A stretch of DNA of 64,000 nt from an uncultured Gammaproteobacteria bacterium (GTDB taxonomy: Bacteria; Pseudomonadota; Gammaproteobacteria; HK1). The stretch spans positions 1,240,001-1,304,000 of the forward strand of contig OY282353.1 of the NCBI GenBank assembly GCA_958295465.1, in the 5' to 3' direction. This document shows positions 26,486-36,368 of the stretch, in pieces. The notes under the pieces are model-generated. The model saw only the letters and a list, made by a program, of their open reading frames with translations, made no database searches and was not told the DNA's origin. Every line of letters starts with the position of its first letter. The stretch's first letter is position 1. The position numbers and the translations under genes are program-made.

Positions 26486-27538
26486 ATGGCGGAGCAGGCG
26501 GCAAGCCTTCGATTCATCGACGCGACGGAGCGCGGGCTCACGCGATTGCGCGCCGTCCACCCGCTCGCGCCGTGGCTCGTCGCGTTCCTGTTGCTCGCGC
26601 CGCTGCCGTGGGTGCTCCTCAACACCTACCACGTCTTCCTCGCGAACTTCATCTGCGTGATGATCCTGCTGTCGGTGGGCCTCAACATCGTCAAGGGGTT
26701 CTGCGGGCAGGTGACGGTCGGGCACGTGGGGCTCTACGCGATCGGCGCCTATACCGCGGCGGTCATGTCGGTGAACTTCGGGATGACCTTCTGGATGTCC
26801 CTGCCCATCGCGGTGATGGTCACGCTGCTCGCGGGTGCGGTGGTGGGAATCCCTTCGTTCCGGCTCGAAGGCGCCTATCTGGCGCTGGTGACCCTCGGGC
26901 TCGGCGAGTCGGTCCGCATCTTCATCAGCGCCACCGAGTACCTCGGCGCCACCAACGGGTTCAGCGGGATCCCCGCCCCGCGCATCGGCGACTTCCGGTT
27001 CGACACCTACCAGAAGTACTACTACCTCGTGATGCCGGTCATGCTGCTCGGGGTGTTCTTCTCGTTCCGGATCCTGCGCTCGCGGCTCGGGCGCGGATTC
27101 ATGGCGGTGCGCGAGGATCCGGTGGCGGCGGCCGCGGCCGGGGTCAACGTTCGCGGCCACAAGATGATCGCGTTCCTGATCAGCGCGGGGTACGCGGGCT
27201 TCGCCGGGGCGCTCTACGCCCACATGATCCCGGGCTACCTCAACCCCCGGAACTTCACCGTCATCGAAATGGTGACCCTGCTGCTCATGGTGGTGCTCGG
27301 CGGGCTCGGGCATATCTGGGGCGGGGTCATCGGCGCCATCATCGTCACCATCGTCTACGACATCACCAAGGACTACTACCACTACTCGCTGCTGCTGTTC
27401 GGCTCCGTGATCGTCCTCACCGTCCTGTTCATGCCGAAAGGCATCGGCGGGATCATCGATCGGTTCATCGCGACCCGGCGGTTCATCGCGATCCGCGAAG
27501 GCCGGGCGACGCGACCGGGTTCGGACGATGCTGCTTAG
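26486..27538 (+). CDS. livM: ABC transporter permease LivM-type
   Basis: The 350-residue protein is polytopic, with GFCGQVTVGHVGLYAIGAYT (the LivM signature helix), RSRLGRGFMAVREDPVAAAA as cytoplasmic coupling loop, and LLMVVLGGLGHIWGGVIGA near the end. ATG 26486 gives the expected N-terminal length; the 26405 start of the open frame adds unrelated residues. Its 3' end overlaps livG by 11 bp. The 178 bases upstream carry no gene. Confidence 0.87.
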   Translation: MAEQAASLRFIDATERGLTRLRAVHPLAPWLVAFLLLAPLPWVLLNTYHVFLANFICVMILLSVGLNIVKGFCGQVTVGHVGLYAIGAYTAAVMSVNFGMTFWMSLPIAVMVTLLAGAVVGIPSFRLEGAYLALVTLGLGESVRIFISATEYLGATNGFSGIPAPRIGDFRFDTYQKYYYLVMPVMLLGVFFSFRILRSRLGRGFMAVREDPVAAAAAGVNVRGHKMIAFLISAGYAGFAGALYAHMIPGYLNPRNFTVIEMVTLLLMVVLGGLGHIWGGVIGAIIVTIVYDITKDYYHYSLLLFGSVIVLTVLFMPKGIGGIIDRFIATRRFIAIREGRATRPGSDDAA

Positions 27539-28325
27539 GACGGAGAACCTGTCGAAACACTTCGGCGGCCTCCGGGCCGTCGACGGGATCGACTTCGAGC
27601 TCGAAGAAGGCGAGGTGCGCGGGCTCATCGGTCCCAACGGCTCCGGCAAGAGCACGTTCTTCAACCTGGTCTCCGGCATCTACCGGCCCGACGAGGGCAG
27701 CCGGATCCGGATCGGCGGGCAGGACACCACCCACTTCGAGCCGCACCGGATCGCGGCCCTGGGCGTGGCCCGGACGTTCCAGTTGCTGCGGGTCTTCTCC
27801 GAGATGACGGTGCTCGAGAACCTGCTGGTGGGACACCATCTCCACGTGGCCTACGGCCCGGTGGCGGCGGTGCTCGGCACCCGCCGGATGCGGAACGAAG
27901 AGAGGCGCGTACGCGAGGAGATGATGGAGCTGCTCGCGTTCATCGGGCTCGCGGACTTCGCCGCGATGCTGGCCTCGGAGCTCTCCGTCGGGCAGCGCCG
28001 GCTGCTCGCGCTCGGCCGGGCGATGGCCATGCGCCCGCGCCTGCTGATGCTTGACGAGCCGGCCGCGGGGCTCTCCCCGGTCAACGTGGACAACCTGCTG
28101 CGGATCATCGTCGGGCTGAAGGAGCGCTACGGCCTCACCGTGATCATCGTCGAGCACATCCTCAGGGTGGTGATGGACACGTGCGAGAAGGTCACGGTGC
28201 TCGACCACGGCCAGAAGATCGCCGAGGGGACCCCGGACGAGGTCAAGACCGATCACGCGGTGATCGAGGCGTACCTCGGCCGGGAGATGGAGGACGACGA
28301 GGTCCGCCGGGTGCTCCAGGGCTGA
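27528..28325 (+). CDS. livG: Branched-chain amino acid-type ABC transporter ATPase (LivG-like)
   Basis: The 265-residue ATPase has Walker [10 protein letters not shown], signature [18 protein letters not shown] and Walker [16 protein letters not shown]. As in LivG proteins, it has the extra helical segment between Q-loop ([10 protein letters not shown]) and signature. It pairs with LivF to energise the LivH/LivM pore and ends the operon. Confidence 0.87.
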   Translation: MLLRTENLSKHFGGLRAVDGIDFELEEGEVRGLIGPNGSGKSTFFNLVSGIYRPDEGSRIRIGGQDTTHFEPHRIAALGVARTFQLLRVFSEMTVLENLLVGHHLHVAYGPVAAVLGTRRMRNEERRVREEMMELLAFIGLADFAAMLASELSVGQRRLLALGRAMAMRPRLLMLDEPAAGLSPVNVDNLLRIIVGLKERYGLTVIIVEHILRVVMDTCEKVTVLDHGQKIAEGTPDEVKTDHAVIEAYLGREMEDDEVRRVLQG

Positions 28326-28459
28326 TCCGGATTGCGGCATCCCCCTGCCGGCGAAGTCCCATGCAACATCCTTTCTCCGGACGTGCGGTCGAAGGCTGAT
28401 ATGCACGTCACGCCGCGCACTGCCCGATACGTCATGCGACATCCCTGTCGAGTGCGTGC

Positions 28460-28603
28460 ACCGACGTCCTCAACCGCCGCCGCACCGAGGTCGACTGGAT
28501 CAACGGGGCGATCGTCCGCCTCGGGGAGAAGCACGGTATCGCGACACCGATCAACCGCACCCTCGTCGGCGTGGTCAAGGGGCTGGAGAAGCACTTCGAT
28601 TGA
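28460..28603 (+). pseudogene. 2-dehydropantoate 2-reductase C-terminal remnant
   Basis: An open stretch of 47 codons reads TDVLNRRRTEVDWINGAIVR and then EKHGIATPINRTLVGVVKGL before TGA. This is the ApbA/PanE C-terminal helical motif with its conserved R-R-x-T-E-V-D-x-I-N-G. The NADP-binding domain and start codon are absent. 28326-28459 has no gene. Confidence 0.7.
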
Positions 28604-28675
28604 GCGCCGACAATCGGCCTGCTCCTTCACACCGTAGTGCATTACTCGCCGGAGAAGCACGTTGTCCAGGCGCCG

Positions 28676-29305
28676 ATGCCGGGGGTTCCCGTGAGCGTGC
28701 TGTACCTCGTGCGCCACGGGGAGAGCGAATGGAACCGGATCGGGCGCATCCAGGGTCGCCGGGAGTCGCCGCTGACCGGGACCGGCCGGGCGCAGGCTGC
28801 CGCGCTCGGCCACATGCTGCGGGAGGTGCTGCCGGACCCGGGGATCGACATCGTCGCGAGCCCGCTCGAACGGGCCTTCGAGACCGCGACGATCATCGCG
28901 GGCGAGTTGGGCCGCGACGCGGGTGACGTACGGATCGACGGGCGCATCAGCGACTTCGACGTCGGCGTCCTCGCCGGGTACCCGGGCTGGGATGCGGTCG
29001 CAGCCGACCACCCGGAGCTTGCCCGCCTGCGCCTGGAGGATCCGATCCGCTTCCGGCCGCCCGGCGGCGAGAGCGGCGCCGACGTCCTCGCCCGCGCACG
29101 GGACTTTCTCGACGAACGGAAGGCCGCCGGCCGCGACGCCCTGGTCGTCTGCCACGGTGTGATCAACAAGTTCATCCGCGCGGCTGCGCGGGGTATCACC
29201 GGAGGGGATATCATCGCGCTCGGTGAAGATCAGGAGGTCGTCTACCGGCTCGACGGCGCGGTCGAGACCGAGTTGAAGGCGAACCGGGAGGCCAGTGCTC
29301 GATAG
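28676..29305 (+). CDS. Histidine phosphatase family protein
   Basis: The product (209 aa) carries LYLVRHGESEWNRIGRIQGR, the RHG catalytic motif of the phosphoglycerate-mutase superfamily, SPLERAFETATI, and the second His in VVCHGVINKFIRAA. Alternative starts are GTG 28637 and GTG 28691. It probably hydrolyses a small phosphoester; family members include cobalamin and broad-specificity phosphatases, and no neighbour narrows this. Confidence 0.8.
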   Translation: MPGVPVSVLYLVRHGESEWNRIGRIQGRRESPLTGTGRAQAAALGHMLREVLPDPGIDIVASPLERAFETATIIAGELGRDAGDVRIDGRISDFDVGVLAGYPGWDAVAADHPELARLRLEDPIRFRPPGGESGADVLARARDFLDERKAAGRDALVVCHGVINKFIRAAARGITGGDIIALGEDQEVVYRLDGAVETELKANREASAR

Positions 29306-29321
29306 CGGGCGCCGCAGCCAA

Positions 29322-29759
29322 TCACATCGCGCCGCGCATCGATGGCGAGATACCAGTTGCGAAGTCGCATACGGAGGAAGCGCACGTCGTAATCACTGTC
29401 GGGCGACGGGATCCCTCACACGCGCGGCTGTCCGACTCGACTGCAAGCACGATACGCACGGACTCGGGTCGCTCGACCTCCGCAAGCTTGTAGTCCTCGA
29501 GGGTCCGGTAGTGCGGAGAAGTGATGATCGGATGAACCGACTCGTCCGCGACGTGGGACAGATCGTGTGCATCCACCGGCCGGAGCGCGTGAGTGGTTCT
29601 GTCGAACGGGGAGGGCCACGGTATCTGGCGGAATCGTTCATTCGCCGCGCTCAGTATCTTCAGCTCCTCGGGGGTGTTGTCGGGCGCCGGCAGCTCGATA
29701 CCCGCTTCGAACAGGCTCACGGCGTTGGGTGTCGGCTGCCACTCCATATGCCCTCGCAT
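29322..29759 (-). pseudogene. DNA methyltransferase N-terminal fragment
   Basis: After a good ribosome site (GAGGAG) the frame starts MRGHMEWQPTPNAVSLFEAG and includes DAHDLSHVADESVHPIITSP followed by HYRTLEDY. This matches the opening of N4-cytosine/N6-adenine site-specific methyltransferases, whose motif IV reads TSPPYW; here it is TSPHYR, so the catalytic Pro-Tyr context is damaged. After about residue 100 resemblance stops and the frame ends in unrelated sequence. It lies directly before recQ copy 1 on the same strand side. Confidence 0.55.
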
Positions 29760-29820
29760 GGGTTTCTCCTCGGTATCGCGCGGAGCCGGTTCAGTCCGCT
29801 ACCCGCCGGCCATGCCGTGC

Positions 29821-31641
29821 TCAGCCGTGGCCGGCGATCACCTCGATGAACGCCGCCGCATAGCGTTCGAGCTTCTTCTCCCCGACGCCGGGAAGCGCGG
29901 CGAACTCGTCGAGGGTGCATGGCTGCTGCTCGGCCATCGCTTCGAGTGTCACGTCGTGGAAGATGACGTAGGGCGGCACGCCCTGCGCCTTGGCGAGCTC
30001 CCGGCGGTGGGCGCGTAGCGCGTCGAACAGTCTCTGGCGCTCGGGCGCGAGCGTGGCTCGTGCGGCCGCGGCCCGCGCCGCGGGCTCACGGCGCCGCTTC
30101 TGCTTCCTCGGGGCCGCCGCGTCGCGTCGCAACCGCACCTCGCACGTGCCGCGCAGCACCGCGCGGCTCTCCCCGGTGAGCTTCAGCGAGCCGAAGCCCT
30201 CCACGTCTACGCTCATCAGCCCGCGCGCGACGAGTTGGCGGAACACCGAGCGCCACGTCGATACGTCGAGGTCCGCGCCGATGCCGAAGGTCGAGAGCCG
30301 CTGGTGCCCGAAGCCGCGGATGCGCTCGTTGTCCTTGCCGAGCAGCACGTCGATGACGTAGCCCGCGCCGAAACACTGCCCGGTGCGGTACACGCAGGAG
30401 AGGGCCTTGCGCGCGGCCTCGGTCGCGTCCCACGCCTCCGGCGGCGCGATGCAGTTGTCGCAGTTGCCGCAGGGCTCCGCGCGCGTCTCGCCGAAGTACG
30501 CGAGCAGGGTCCGGCGCCGGCAGGTGGTCAGCTCGCACAGACCGAGCATCGCATCGAGCTTGCGCACTTCGAGTCGCTTGCGCTGCTCGCCCGCCTCGGA
30601 ACCCTCCACCATCTGGCGCAGCGTGATCACGTCGGCGAGCCCGTAGGCCATCCAGGCATCGGCCGGCAGCCCGTCGCGCCCGCCCCGGCCCGTCTCCTGG
30701 TAGTACGACTCGATGCTCTTCGGGAGGTCCAGATGCGCGACGAAGCGCACGTCGGGCTTGTCGATCCCCATCCCGAACGCGATGGTGGCGACGATGATCA
30801 CCGCGTCCTCGCGCACGAACGCATCCTGGTGGCGCTTGCGCTCCTCCGCGTTCATGCCCGCGTGGTAGGGGAGGGCGCCGTACCCCCGGTCCCGGAGCCA
30901 TTGCGCCGTCTCCTCCACCTTGCGGCGCGACAGGCAGTAGACGATGCCCGCGTGGCCGCGGTGCTCGGCGTCGAGGAAGCGCAGGAGCTGCTCGCGCGCG
31001 TTGCGCTTGGGCACGATGGCGTAGCGGATGTTCGGGCGGTCGAAGCCGCTGACGAAGACCCGCGCGCCACCGAGCCCGAGACGCTCGGCGATCTCGCGCC
31101 GGGTCGGCGCATCCGCGGTGGCGGTGAGCGCGATGCGCGGCACGCCGGGGTAGCGTTCGTGCAGCACCGAGAGCTGGAGGTATTCGGGCCGGAAGTCGTG
31201 GCCCCATTGGGAGACGCAGTGCGCCTCGTCGATGGCGAAGAGCGCGATGCGCAGGCCGTCGAGCAGCGCGAGGGTGCGCTCGCCCATCAACCGCTCCGGC
31301 GCGACGTAGAGCAGGTCGAGCCGGCCCGCGCGGGCGTCGTCCTCGATCGCCCGGACTTCGCCGAAGGTGAGCGTGGAGTTGAGATACCCGGCGCGCACCC
31401 CCGCTTGGCGCAGGGCGTCGACCTGGTCCTGCATCAGCGCGATGAGGGGGGAGACGACGACCGCGACGCCGGCGCGGAGCAGGGCGGGGATCTGGTAGCA
31501 CAGCGACTTGCCGCCGCCGGTGGGCATGACCACCAGGCAGTCGCCGCCGCCCGCGACGTGCCCGATGATCGCTTCCTGCTCGCCTCGAAACGCGCCGTAT
31601 CCGAAGACGCGATCGAGGACCTCGCGCGGCGTCCGATGCAT
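29821..31641 (-). CDS. recQ: ATP-dependent DNA helicase RecQ, copy 1
   Basis: The 606-residue protein has Walker [17 protein letters not shown], the DEAH box in [19 protein letters not shown], motif [12 protein letters not shown], a zinc knuckle [19 protein letters not shown] with GNCDNC, a winged helix, and an HRDC domain (residues about 530-600, ending [16 protein letters not shown]). RecQ unwinds DNA 3' to 5' in recombination repair. By eye it differs from copy 2 (49295-51115) at only about seven residues. ATG 31641 begins [15 protein letters not shown]. It is divergent from the antitoxin-sbcD-sbcC genes. Confidence 0.93.
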   Translation of the reverse strand: MHRTPREVLDRVFGYGAFRGEQEAIIGHVAGGGDCLVVMPTGGGKSLCYQIPALLRAGVAVVVSPLIALMQDQVDALRQAGVRAGYLNSTLTFGEVRAIEDDARAGRLDLLYVAPERLMGERTLALLDGLRIALFAIDEAHCVSQWGHDFRPEYLQLSVLHERYPGVPRIALTATADAPTRREIAERLGLGGARVFVSGFDRPNIRYAIVPKRNAREQLLRFLDAEHRGHAGIVYCLSRRKVEETAQWLRDRGYGALPYHAGMNAEERKRHQDAFVREDAVIIVATIAFGMGIDKPDVRFVAHLDLPKSIESYYQETGRGGRDGLPADAWMAYGLADVITLRQMVEGSEAGEQRKRLEVRKLDAMLGLCELTTCRRRTLLAYFGETRAEPCGNCDNCIAPPEAWDATEAARKALSCVYRTGQCFGAGYVIDVLLGKDNERIRGFGHQRLSTFGIGADLDVSTWRSVFRQLVARGLMSVDVEGFGSLKLTGESRAVLRGTCEVRLRRDAAAPRKQKRRREPAARAAAARATLAPERQRLFDALRAHRRELAKAQGVPPYVIFHDVTLEAMAEQQPCTLDEFAALPGVGEKKLERYAAAFIEVIAGHG

Positions 31642-31859
31642 GGCCCCGGATGCTACTGCCCGGAGGCGGTGCGCGCCATCGCCCCGGCGGCCTTGCCTCC
31701 CGCGGTGCGGCCCCCTTGTCGCCGCCAACCCCCCGCCTCCTCGCCGAGCTGCTGTGCCGCCTCGCGGCGGGCGGGTGAGCACGAAGATCGCAAGTGACCA
31801 TGTGCCGTGACCACTTGATACCATCGCCGACGAGACGGCTTGGCGAAGGAGCGAAGGCC

Positions 31860-32105
31860 ATGGCGAGCCGGCACGGCGCGGCGGCGGGCAGCCGCACGAT
31901 CAAGGCGTCCGAGTTCAAGGCGCGCTGCCTCCAACTCATGGACGGGGTTGCGGAGACCGGCGAGGAGATCGTGATCACCAAGCGCGGACGCCCCGTGTCG
32001 CGCCTCGTGCCCTGCCGCGAGCAGCCCGAGGAGATCTTCGGAGCCGACCGCGACGTCATCCGCATCCACGGCGACATCGTCGCGCCGGTTTGGAAGAGAG
32101 CTTGA
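31860..32105 (+). CDS. Phd/YefM-family antitoxin, orphan
   Basis: The 81-residue protein contains [20 protein letters not shown] and [18 protein letters not shown], the DNA-binding N-terminal fold of Phd/YefM antitoxins. GGAG precedes ATG 31860. No toxin follows: the next gene, 13 bp on, is an SbcD-like nuclease. It may be a solitary repressor or have lost its PIN-type partner. Confidence 0.8.
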   Translation: MASRHGAAAGSRTIKASEFKARCLQLMDGVAETGEEIVITKRGRPVSRLVPCREQPEEIFGADRDVIRIHGDIVAPVWKRA

Positions 32106-32118
32106 CGGAGGAAGGCCC

Positions 32119-33273
32119 TTGAGCGTCACCCTGATCCACACGTCCGACTGGCAGCTTGGGAAACAGTTCGCCAACGTTCCCGGCGATGCCGGCGCCGCGT
32201 TGCGCGATCAACGCATTGAAACGGTCAAGGACGTTGCGAAGGTGGCACGTGAGCGCCGCGCCGATGCAGTGGTCGTTTCCGGGGACGTCTTCGAAACCAA
32301 CGCCGTCGCCGACCGGACGCTTCGCCAGACGCTCGATGCGCTGGAATCGTTCGAAGGGGACTGGGTGTTCATTCCGGGCAACCACGATCCGGCGCTGGCG
32401 GATTCGGTCTGGAGCCGCGCCGGCCACGTCTACGCCGGTCAAGACGGAAAGCCCGGCAACGTCCATTTTCTGCTGAAACCCGAACAGCCGCTGCTGCTGA
32501 AGGACGGCGCGCTCGCCATCCTGCCGGCGGTGCTGGAGCGACGGCACGAGGTCGACGATCTGACCGCGTGGTTCGACCGGGCGCAGATCCCCGCGGGGGC
32601 GGTGCGCGTCGGCTTGGCGCACGGTTCGGTAAGAGAATTTCTGCCCGCCGCTTCGGAGGCGCCCAACCCGATCGCCGCCGGCCGCGCCGGGACGGCGGGG
32701 CTCGATTACCTGGCGCTCGGCGACTGGCACGGGACGCTCAGGATCGACGATCGCACGTGGTATGCCGGCACGCCGGAGACGGACCGCTTCGGATCGAGCG
32801 ATCCGGGCAACGTCCTGGCCGTCGGCATCGACCGGCCCGGTGCGCCTCCGTCGGTCGAACTCATTCCCGTCGGCCGCTACGTCTGGCGGGAATTCGAGTG
32901 GGCCATCCACGGCGCCCCGGACATCGACGCTCTGGAACGGCATCTGGAATCGCTCTGCCCGGACCCCGCGCGACTCCTGGTGCGGCTGAAGCTGACCGGT
33001 GTCGTCGACTTCGCGCTTCACGAGAAGCTGCGCGATCGGCTTGCGGCGTGGGACGCCCGTTTACGCTATCTGCGGCGCGAGGACGAAGCGCTCGTGGCCC
33101 AGCCGAGCGATGACGATCTCGACGGGATCGATCGGGGAGGATTCGTGCGGGCCGCCGTCGAGGCGTTGCGCGCGCGGGCAGAGGATCCACACGACGCTGA
33201 GCGTGAGATTGCCAGGGCGGCGCTGCTGCGGCTCTATCACGAGCATGTCCGCATGGAGAGCGCGTCATGCTGA
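32119..33273 (+). CDS. SbcD/YhaO-like DNA repair metallophosphoesterase
   Basis: The 384-residue protein has the calcineurin-like metal ligands in order: HTSDWQLGK, VVSGDVFETN, FIPGNHDPAL, GLAHGS and LALGDWHG. It should form the nuclease subunit of an SbcCD/Mre11-Rad50-like complex that trims DNA ends and hairpins. The start is TTG 32119 behind GGAGGAAGG. The gene overlaps the next by 7 bp, and the C-terminal part lacks the classical SbcD capping domain length, closer to YhaO. Confidence 0.82.
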   Translation: MSVTLIHTSDWQLGKQFANVPGDAGAALRDQRIETVKDVAKVARERRADAVVVSGDVFETNAVADRTLRQTLDALESFEGDWVFIPGNHDPALADSVWSRAGHVYAGQDGKPGNVHFLLKPEQPLLLKDGALAILPAVLERRHEVDDLTAWFDRAQIPAGAVRVGLAHGSVREFLPAASEAPNPIAAGRAGTAGLDYLALGDWHGTLRIDDRTWYAGTPETDRFGSSDPGNVLAVGIDRPGAPPSVELIPVGRYVWREFEWAIHGAPDIDALERHLESLCPDPARLLVRLKLTGVVDFALHEKLRDRLAAWDARLRYLRREDEALVAQPSDDDLDGIDRGGFVRAAVEALRARAEDPHDAEREIARAALLRLYHEHVRMESASC

Positions 33274-35933
33274 TCCGGCGCATCGCCGTGCGGAATTTCC
33301 GCAAACACCTCGCCGGGGTGGTGATCGACGGTCTGGAACCGGGGCTGACCGTCATCGCCGGCGACAACGAAGAAGGCAAATCGACGCTCCTGAAGGCGCT
33401 GCAAGCCGCGCTGTTCGATCGCTACAACCTCTCCGGCAAAGCCATGGGCGACATGCTGCCCTTCGGCTCGAAGGTGCGGCCGGAGATAGACGTCGACTTC
33501 GAGATCGGCCAGACGCGCTATCGCCTGAAGAAGGGCTTCCATCAGTCCCCGTCCGCACGGCTGGAAAGCGACGACAGGCATTGGCAAAACGACAGTGCCG
33601 AAGAACGGCTCCGCGAGCTGTTGGGGTTCAGCCCTCCCGGCAAGGGCCCCGCGAAGGAGGAGCACCGTGGCCTGTCGGGCCTGCTGTGGGTGGAACAGGG
33701 CCGGGCGTTCGCTCCGCTCGAGCTCAACCGGGATACCCGTGACGCCCTCCGCGAAGCGATAGCGGGGGAGGTCGGGCAGGTCACCGGCGGTGAGCGGGGG
33801 CGCAATCTCCTGGCCGCCGTGCAGAAACATCATGACAGGTATTACACGCTGACCGGACTTGAGAAGAGAGCGTTGAAAGAGGCCCGGGCCGCGGCTGAAG
33901 AAGCGAATGACGAATGTGAGCGCCTCGAGGGGGAGCTTTCGCATTACGACGCGCAGGTGGATCGGCTCGAAAAGCTCAAAAGGACGCTCGCGCGCTACGA
34001 AAGCACGGGACAGCTCGCGAACGCGCAGGGCGATTTGGAAAAAGCGCAGAAGGCGGCGAAAGAACTCGAAGATCTGGAGGGCGGGATCGCCACGGCGGCG
34101 GCGGAGATGAGGACGGCGGAGAGCAGCCTCGAACTTGTTCGCTCCAAGTGGAAGCACCGCCGGGACGACGCCAAAAGATTGGAAGCTGTCGAGGCGGATG
34201 CCAGGAATGCGGAGCGTGAATTTGCGGATCTGGATGAGGCGCTACGCGCCGCTGACACGGCGCACGAGCAGGCCGACGGGAACCTGAAAACGGCACGGAG
34301 CGCCTTTGCAAGCGCAAGGTCGAAACGTCTGGCCGCCCAACGAGAACTGAAAAGAGCCGAGATCGCGGTTGCCCTGAATGAACTCACGCGCAAACTCGAA
34401 CAAGCGCAGAAGATCGACGCCGGGATTGCCCGGGACAGGGAGGCCGCCGCGCGCATCCGGATCGACGAAAAGGAGCTGAAAGCGCTCAAGAAGAACGAAA
34501 GCGAGCTGGACCGGCAGGAAGCGGCGCTCGAAGCCGTCGCCACCACACTGGAGTTTTCACCCGACGCGAACCAATCCGTTCGTGTCGATGGAAGAGAGCT
34601 TGCCGTCGACAGACCGTACCGGGTGACCGAAAGGACGTCGCTCGAACTCGTAGGCTTCGGACGACTGGACGTGACCCCGGGCGGCGAAGACGTCCGAACC
34701 CGTCGGGCCAAGGTTGAAGAACTGCAAAACAGCCTGAATGCCGATCTGGCGCAGCGGCAGTACTGTTCGGTTGGTGAAGCCGAAACCGCCTTCCGCCAAA
34801 AGAGCCAGAAACTCAAGGAAATAGAGACGGCCGAGGCCCTTTTGACTGGAATCGCCCCTGCCGGGTTGGAGGAGTTACGGAACGCCGTCGCCGGCCGGCG
34901 TGAGGACCTGGCCGCCTGTACATCCGATCTCACCATCGCTCCCGCTTCGGTCGAGGAAGCAAAGAGAGCCGAAGCCGAGGCAGCGTCGGAGGAGGCCGAG
35001 GCGGAAACAGAGCAATCCGAAGCCGAAAAGGAATGGGGTATCAGACAGAAGACGTCTTCGGCGGTTCGGGAAGAGTGGACGACAGTGAAGGGCTCTCTTC
35101 GGCTCCACAGTCAGGAAAAGGAAAGGCTGGCGGTAAAGCTCGACCAGGATCGGGGGATTACATCCGACGCCGATCTGGAGAACGCCGTGGACGCAGCCTC
35201 GCGGGGACGCGACAGGCAAGCCGAGGCGCTGCAAGTACTCGCGGAACGGCGCGAACGCATGTTTCCTGACTTGGTACGCGGTGAGCTCGACCGCGCGCGC
35301 GAAGCTTGTTCGACCTTGAAGGATCAAATCGACAGGGACAAGAGGCAGGCGCGCGATCTGGAAATAGAATTGCGGACGGTGGGGCAGCAGGGACTCGGTG
35401 AACAGGTCGGACAAAAGCGTAGAGAACGGGAAGTGGCCAGGCAGGAGCTGGAACGCCTGGCGCTCGACGCCAAAGCCTGGAAGCTGCTGAGGGACACGCT
35501 TCGGGAGGCCGAGCGCAAGGCCCGGGAGACCTTTCTCGCGCCCGTGCGGGAACGTTTGCAGCCCTATCTCGAACGACTCTTCCCCTCCACCAACCTGCTG
35601 CTCGACGAAGACGGACTGGAGATCAAGTCGTTGCGCAGAGGGACCGTCGATGAGCCGTTCACGAGCCTGAGCATCGGCGCGCGGGAACAGATCGCGGTCC
35701 TCGCGCGGCTCGCGCTGGCGGATCTGCTGCGCGAAAAGGGAAGGCCGGTGGCCCTGATCCTGGACGACGCGCTCGTCAACTGCGACGACGACCGTTTCAG
35801 GCGGATGGGGACGGCCTTGCGCCATGCCGCTGAGCGCGTGCAAATCCTGATTCTGACCTGCCACGAGGCAAGGTATCAGACGCTGGGCGCGAGAACGATC
35901 CGTCTGATCGACTGTAGCGAGCCTCGGCACTGA
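33267..35933 (+). CDS. SbcC/YhaN-like SMC-type ATPase
   Basis: The 888-residue protein begins MLIRRIAVRNFRKHLAGVVI with Walker A DNEEGKSTLL near 33-42, a long coiled coil (about 200-740), and the C-terminal VALILDDALVNCDDDRFRRM as Walker B. No CxxC zinc hook is visible in the coil apex, unlike Rad50/SbcC, and the size fits YhaN-type partners of YhaO. With the upstream nuclease it would clamp and process DNA ends. A decayed paralogue of the middle part lies at 51280-52266. Confidence 0.82.
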   Translation: MLIRRIAVRNFRKHLAGVVIDGLEPGLTVIAGDNEEGKSTLLKALQAALFDRYNLSGKAMGDMLPFGSKVRPEIDVDFEIGQTRYRLKKGFHQSPSARLESDDRHWQNDSAEERLRELLGFSPPGKGPAKEEHRGLSGLLWVEQGRAFAPLELNRDTRDALREAIAGEVGQVTGGERGRNLLAAVQKHHDRYYTLTGLEKRALKEARAAAEEANDECERLEGELSHYDAQVDRLEKLKRTLARYESTGQLANAQGDLEKAQKAAKELEDLEGGIATAAAEMRTAESSLELVRSKWKHRRDDAKRLEAVEADARNAEREFADLDEALRAADTAHEQADGNLKTARSAFASARSKRLAAQRELKRAEIAVALNELTRKLEQAQKIDAGIARDREAAARIRIDEKELKALKKNESELDRQEAALEAVATTLEFSPDANQSVRVDGRELAVDRPYRVTERTSLELVGFGRLDVTPGGEDVRTRRAKVEELQNSLNADLAQRQYCSVGEAETAFRQKSQKLKEIETAEALLTGIAPAGLEELRNAVAGRREDLAACTSDLTIAPASVEEAKRAEAEAASEEAEAETEQSEAEKEWGIRQKTSSAVREEWTTVKGSLRLHSQEKERLAVKLDQDRGITSDADLENAVDAASRGRDRQAEALQVLAERRERMFPDLVRGELDRAREACSTLKDQIDRDKRQARDLEIELRTVGQQGLGEQVGQKRREREVARQELERLALDAKAWKLLRDTLREAERKARETFLAPVRERLQPYLERLFPSTNLLLDEDGLEIKSLRRGTVDEPFTSLSIGAREQIAVLARLALADLLREKGRPVALILDDALVNCDDDRFRRMGTALRHAAERVQILILTCHEARYQTLGARTIRLIDCSEPRH

Positions 35934-35991
35934 GGGGTACGGACGGGCCGCTTCAGTCCCCGGTCTTCCCCAACCCGACATAGCCGGAACC

Positions 35992-36129
35992 AAGCGCCCG
36001 GTGGTGCTCGTCTCCACCGGAGTGGCGACGCTCAACGTACGCGGCCGGACCTTGCACCGGTTCTTCGGCTTCAGGACCGACGCGACCCCGGAGCAGGTGT
36101 GCGCGAGCCGCCGGCCGCTTCGCCGGTAG
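35992..36129 (+). pseudogene. PIF1/RecD2-like helicase N-terminal remnant
   Basis: A 45-codon stretch reads KRPVVLVSTGVATLNVRGRT and LHRFFGFRTDATPEQV before TAG. This corresponds to the segment after Walker A in PIF1-type helicases (usually APTGVAALNVGGQTIHRFF). Walker A and the rest are missing. No other gene is visible in 35934-36256. Confidence 0.55.
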
Positions 36130-36256
36130 CGTCGGAACGCACGGCGGCCGGCGCATCATGTTGTCGGTGGTGACGGTGTTCGAGCCGCCCGAGATCGGCT
36201 GGTCGCGCGGCGCGGCGTGACGGGAGAACACGGGCGGCCCGGGCCTCCGTCCGCGG

Positions 36257-36345
36257 CCATGCCGCGCTCAGGCGTGGCCGGCGACCACCGCGATGAATGC
36301 CGCCGCATAGCGTTCGTGCTTCTTCTCCCCGACGCCGGGGAAACC
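36257..36345 (-). pseudogene. Third recQ 3'-end fragment
   Basis: About 89 bp repeat the last codons and stop of recQ (compare 29815-29905 and 49300-49380): GCGTGGCCGGCGACCACC and GCCGCCGCATAGCGTTCG with several changes. Translation gives a HRDC tail ending AAAFIAVVAGHA. It lacks the rest of the gene. Confidence 0.7.
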
Positions 36346-36368
36346 CGGCGTGGTTGGGGTATTCAGGT

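Noticed and set aside
31642-31824. N-terminal extension of recQ copy 1
   Set aside because: Copy 2 lacks an equivalent extension, and family RecQ proteins begin close to the ATG at 31641.
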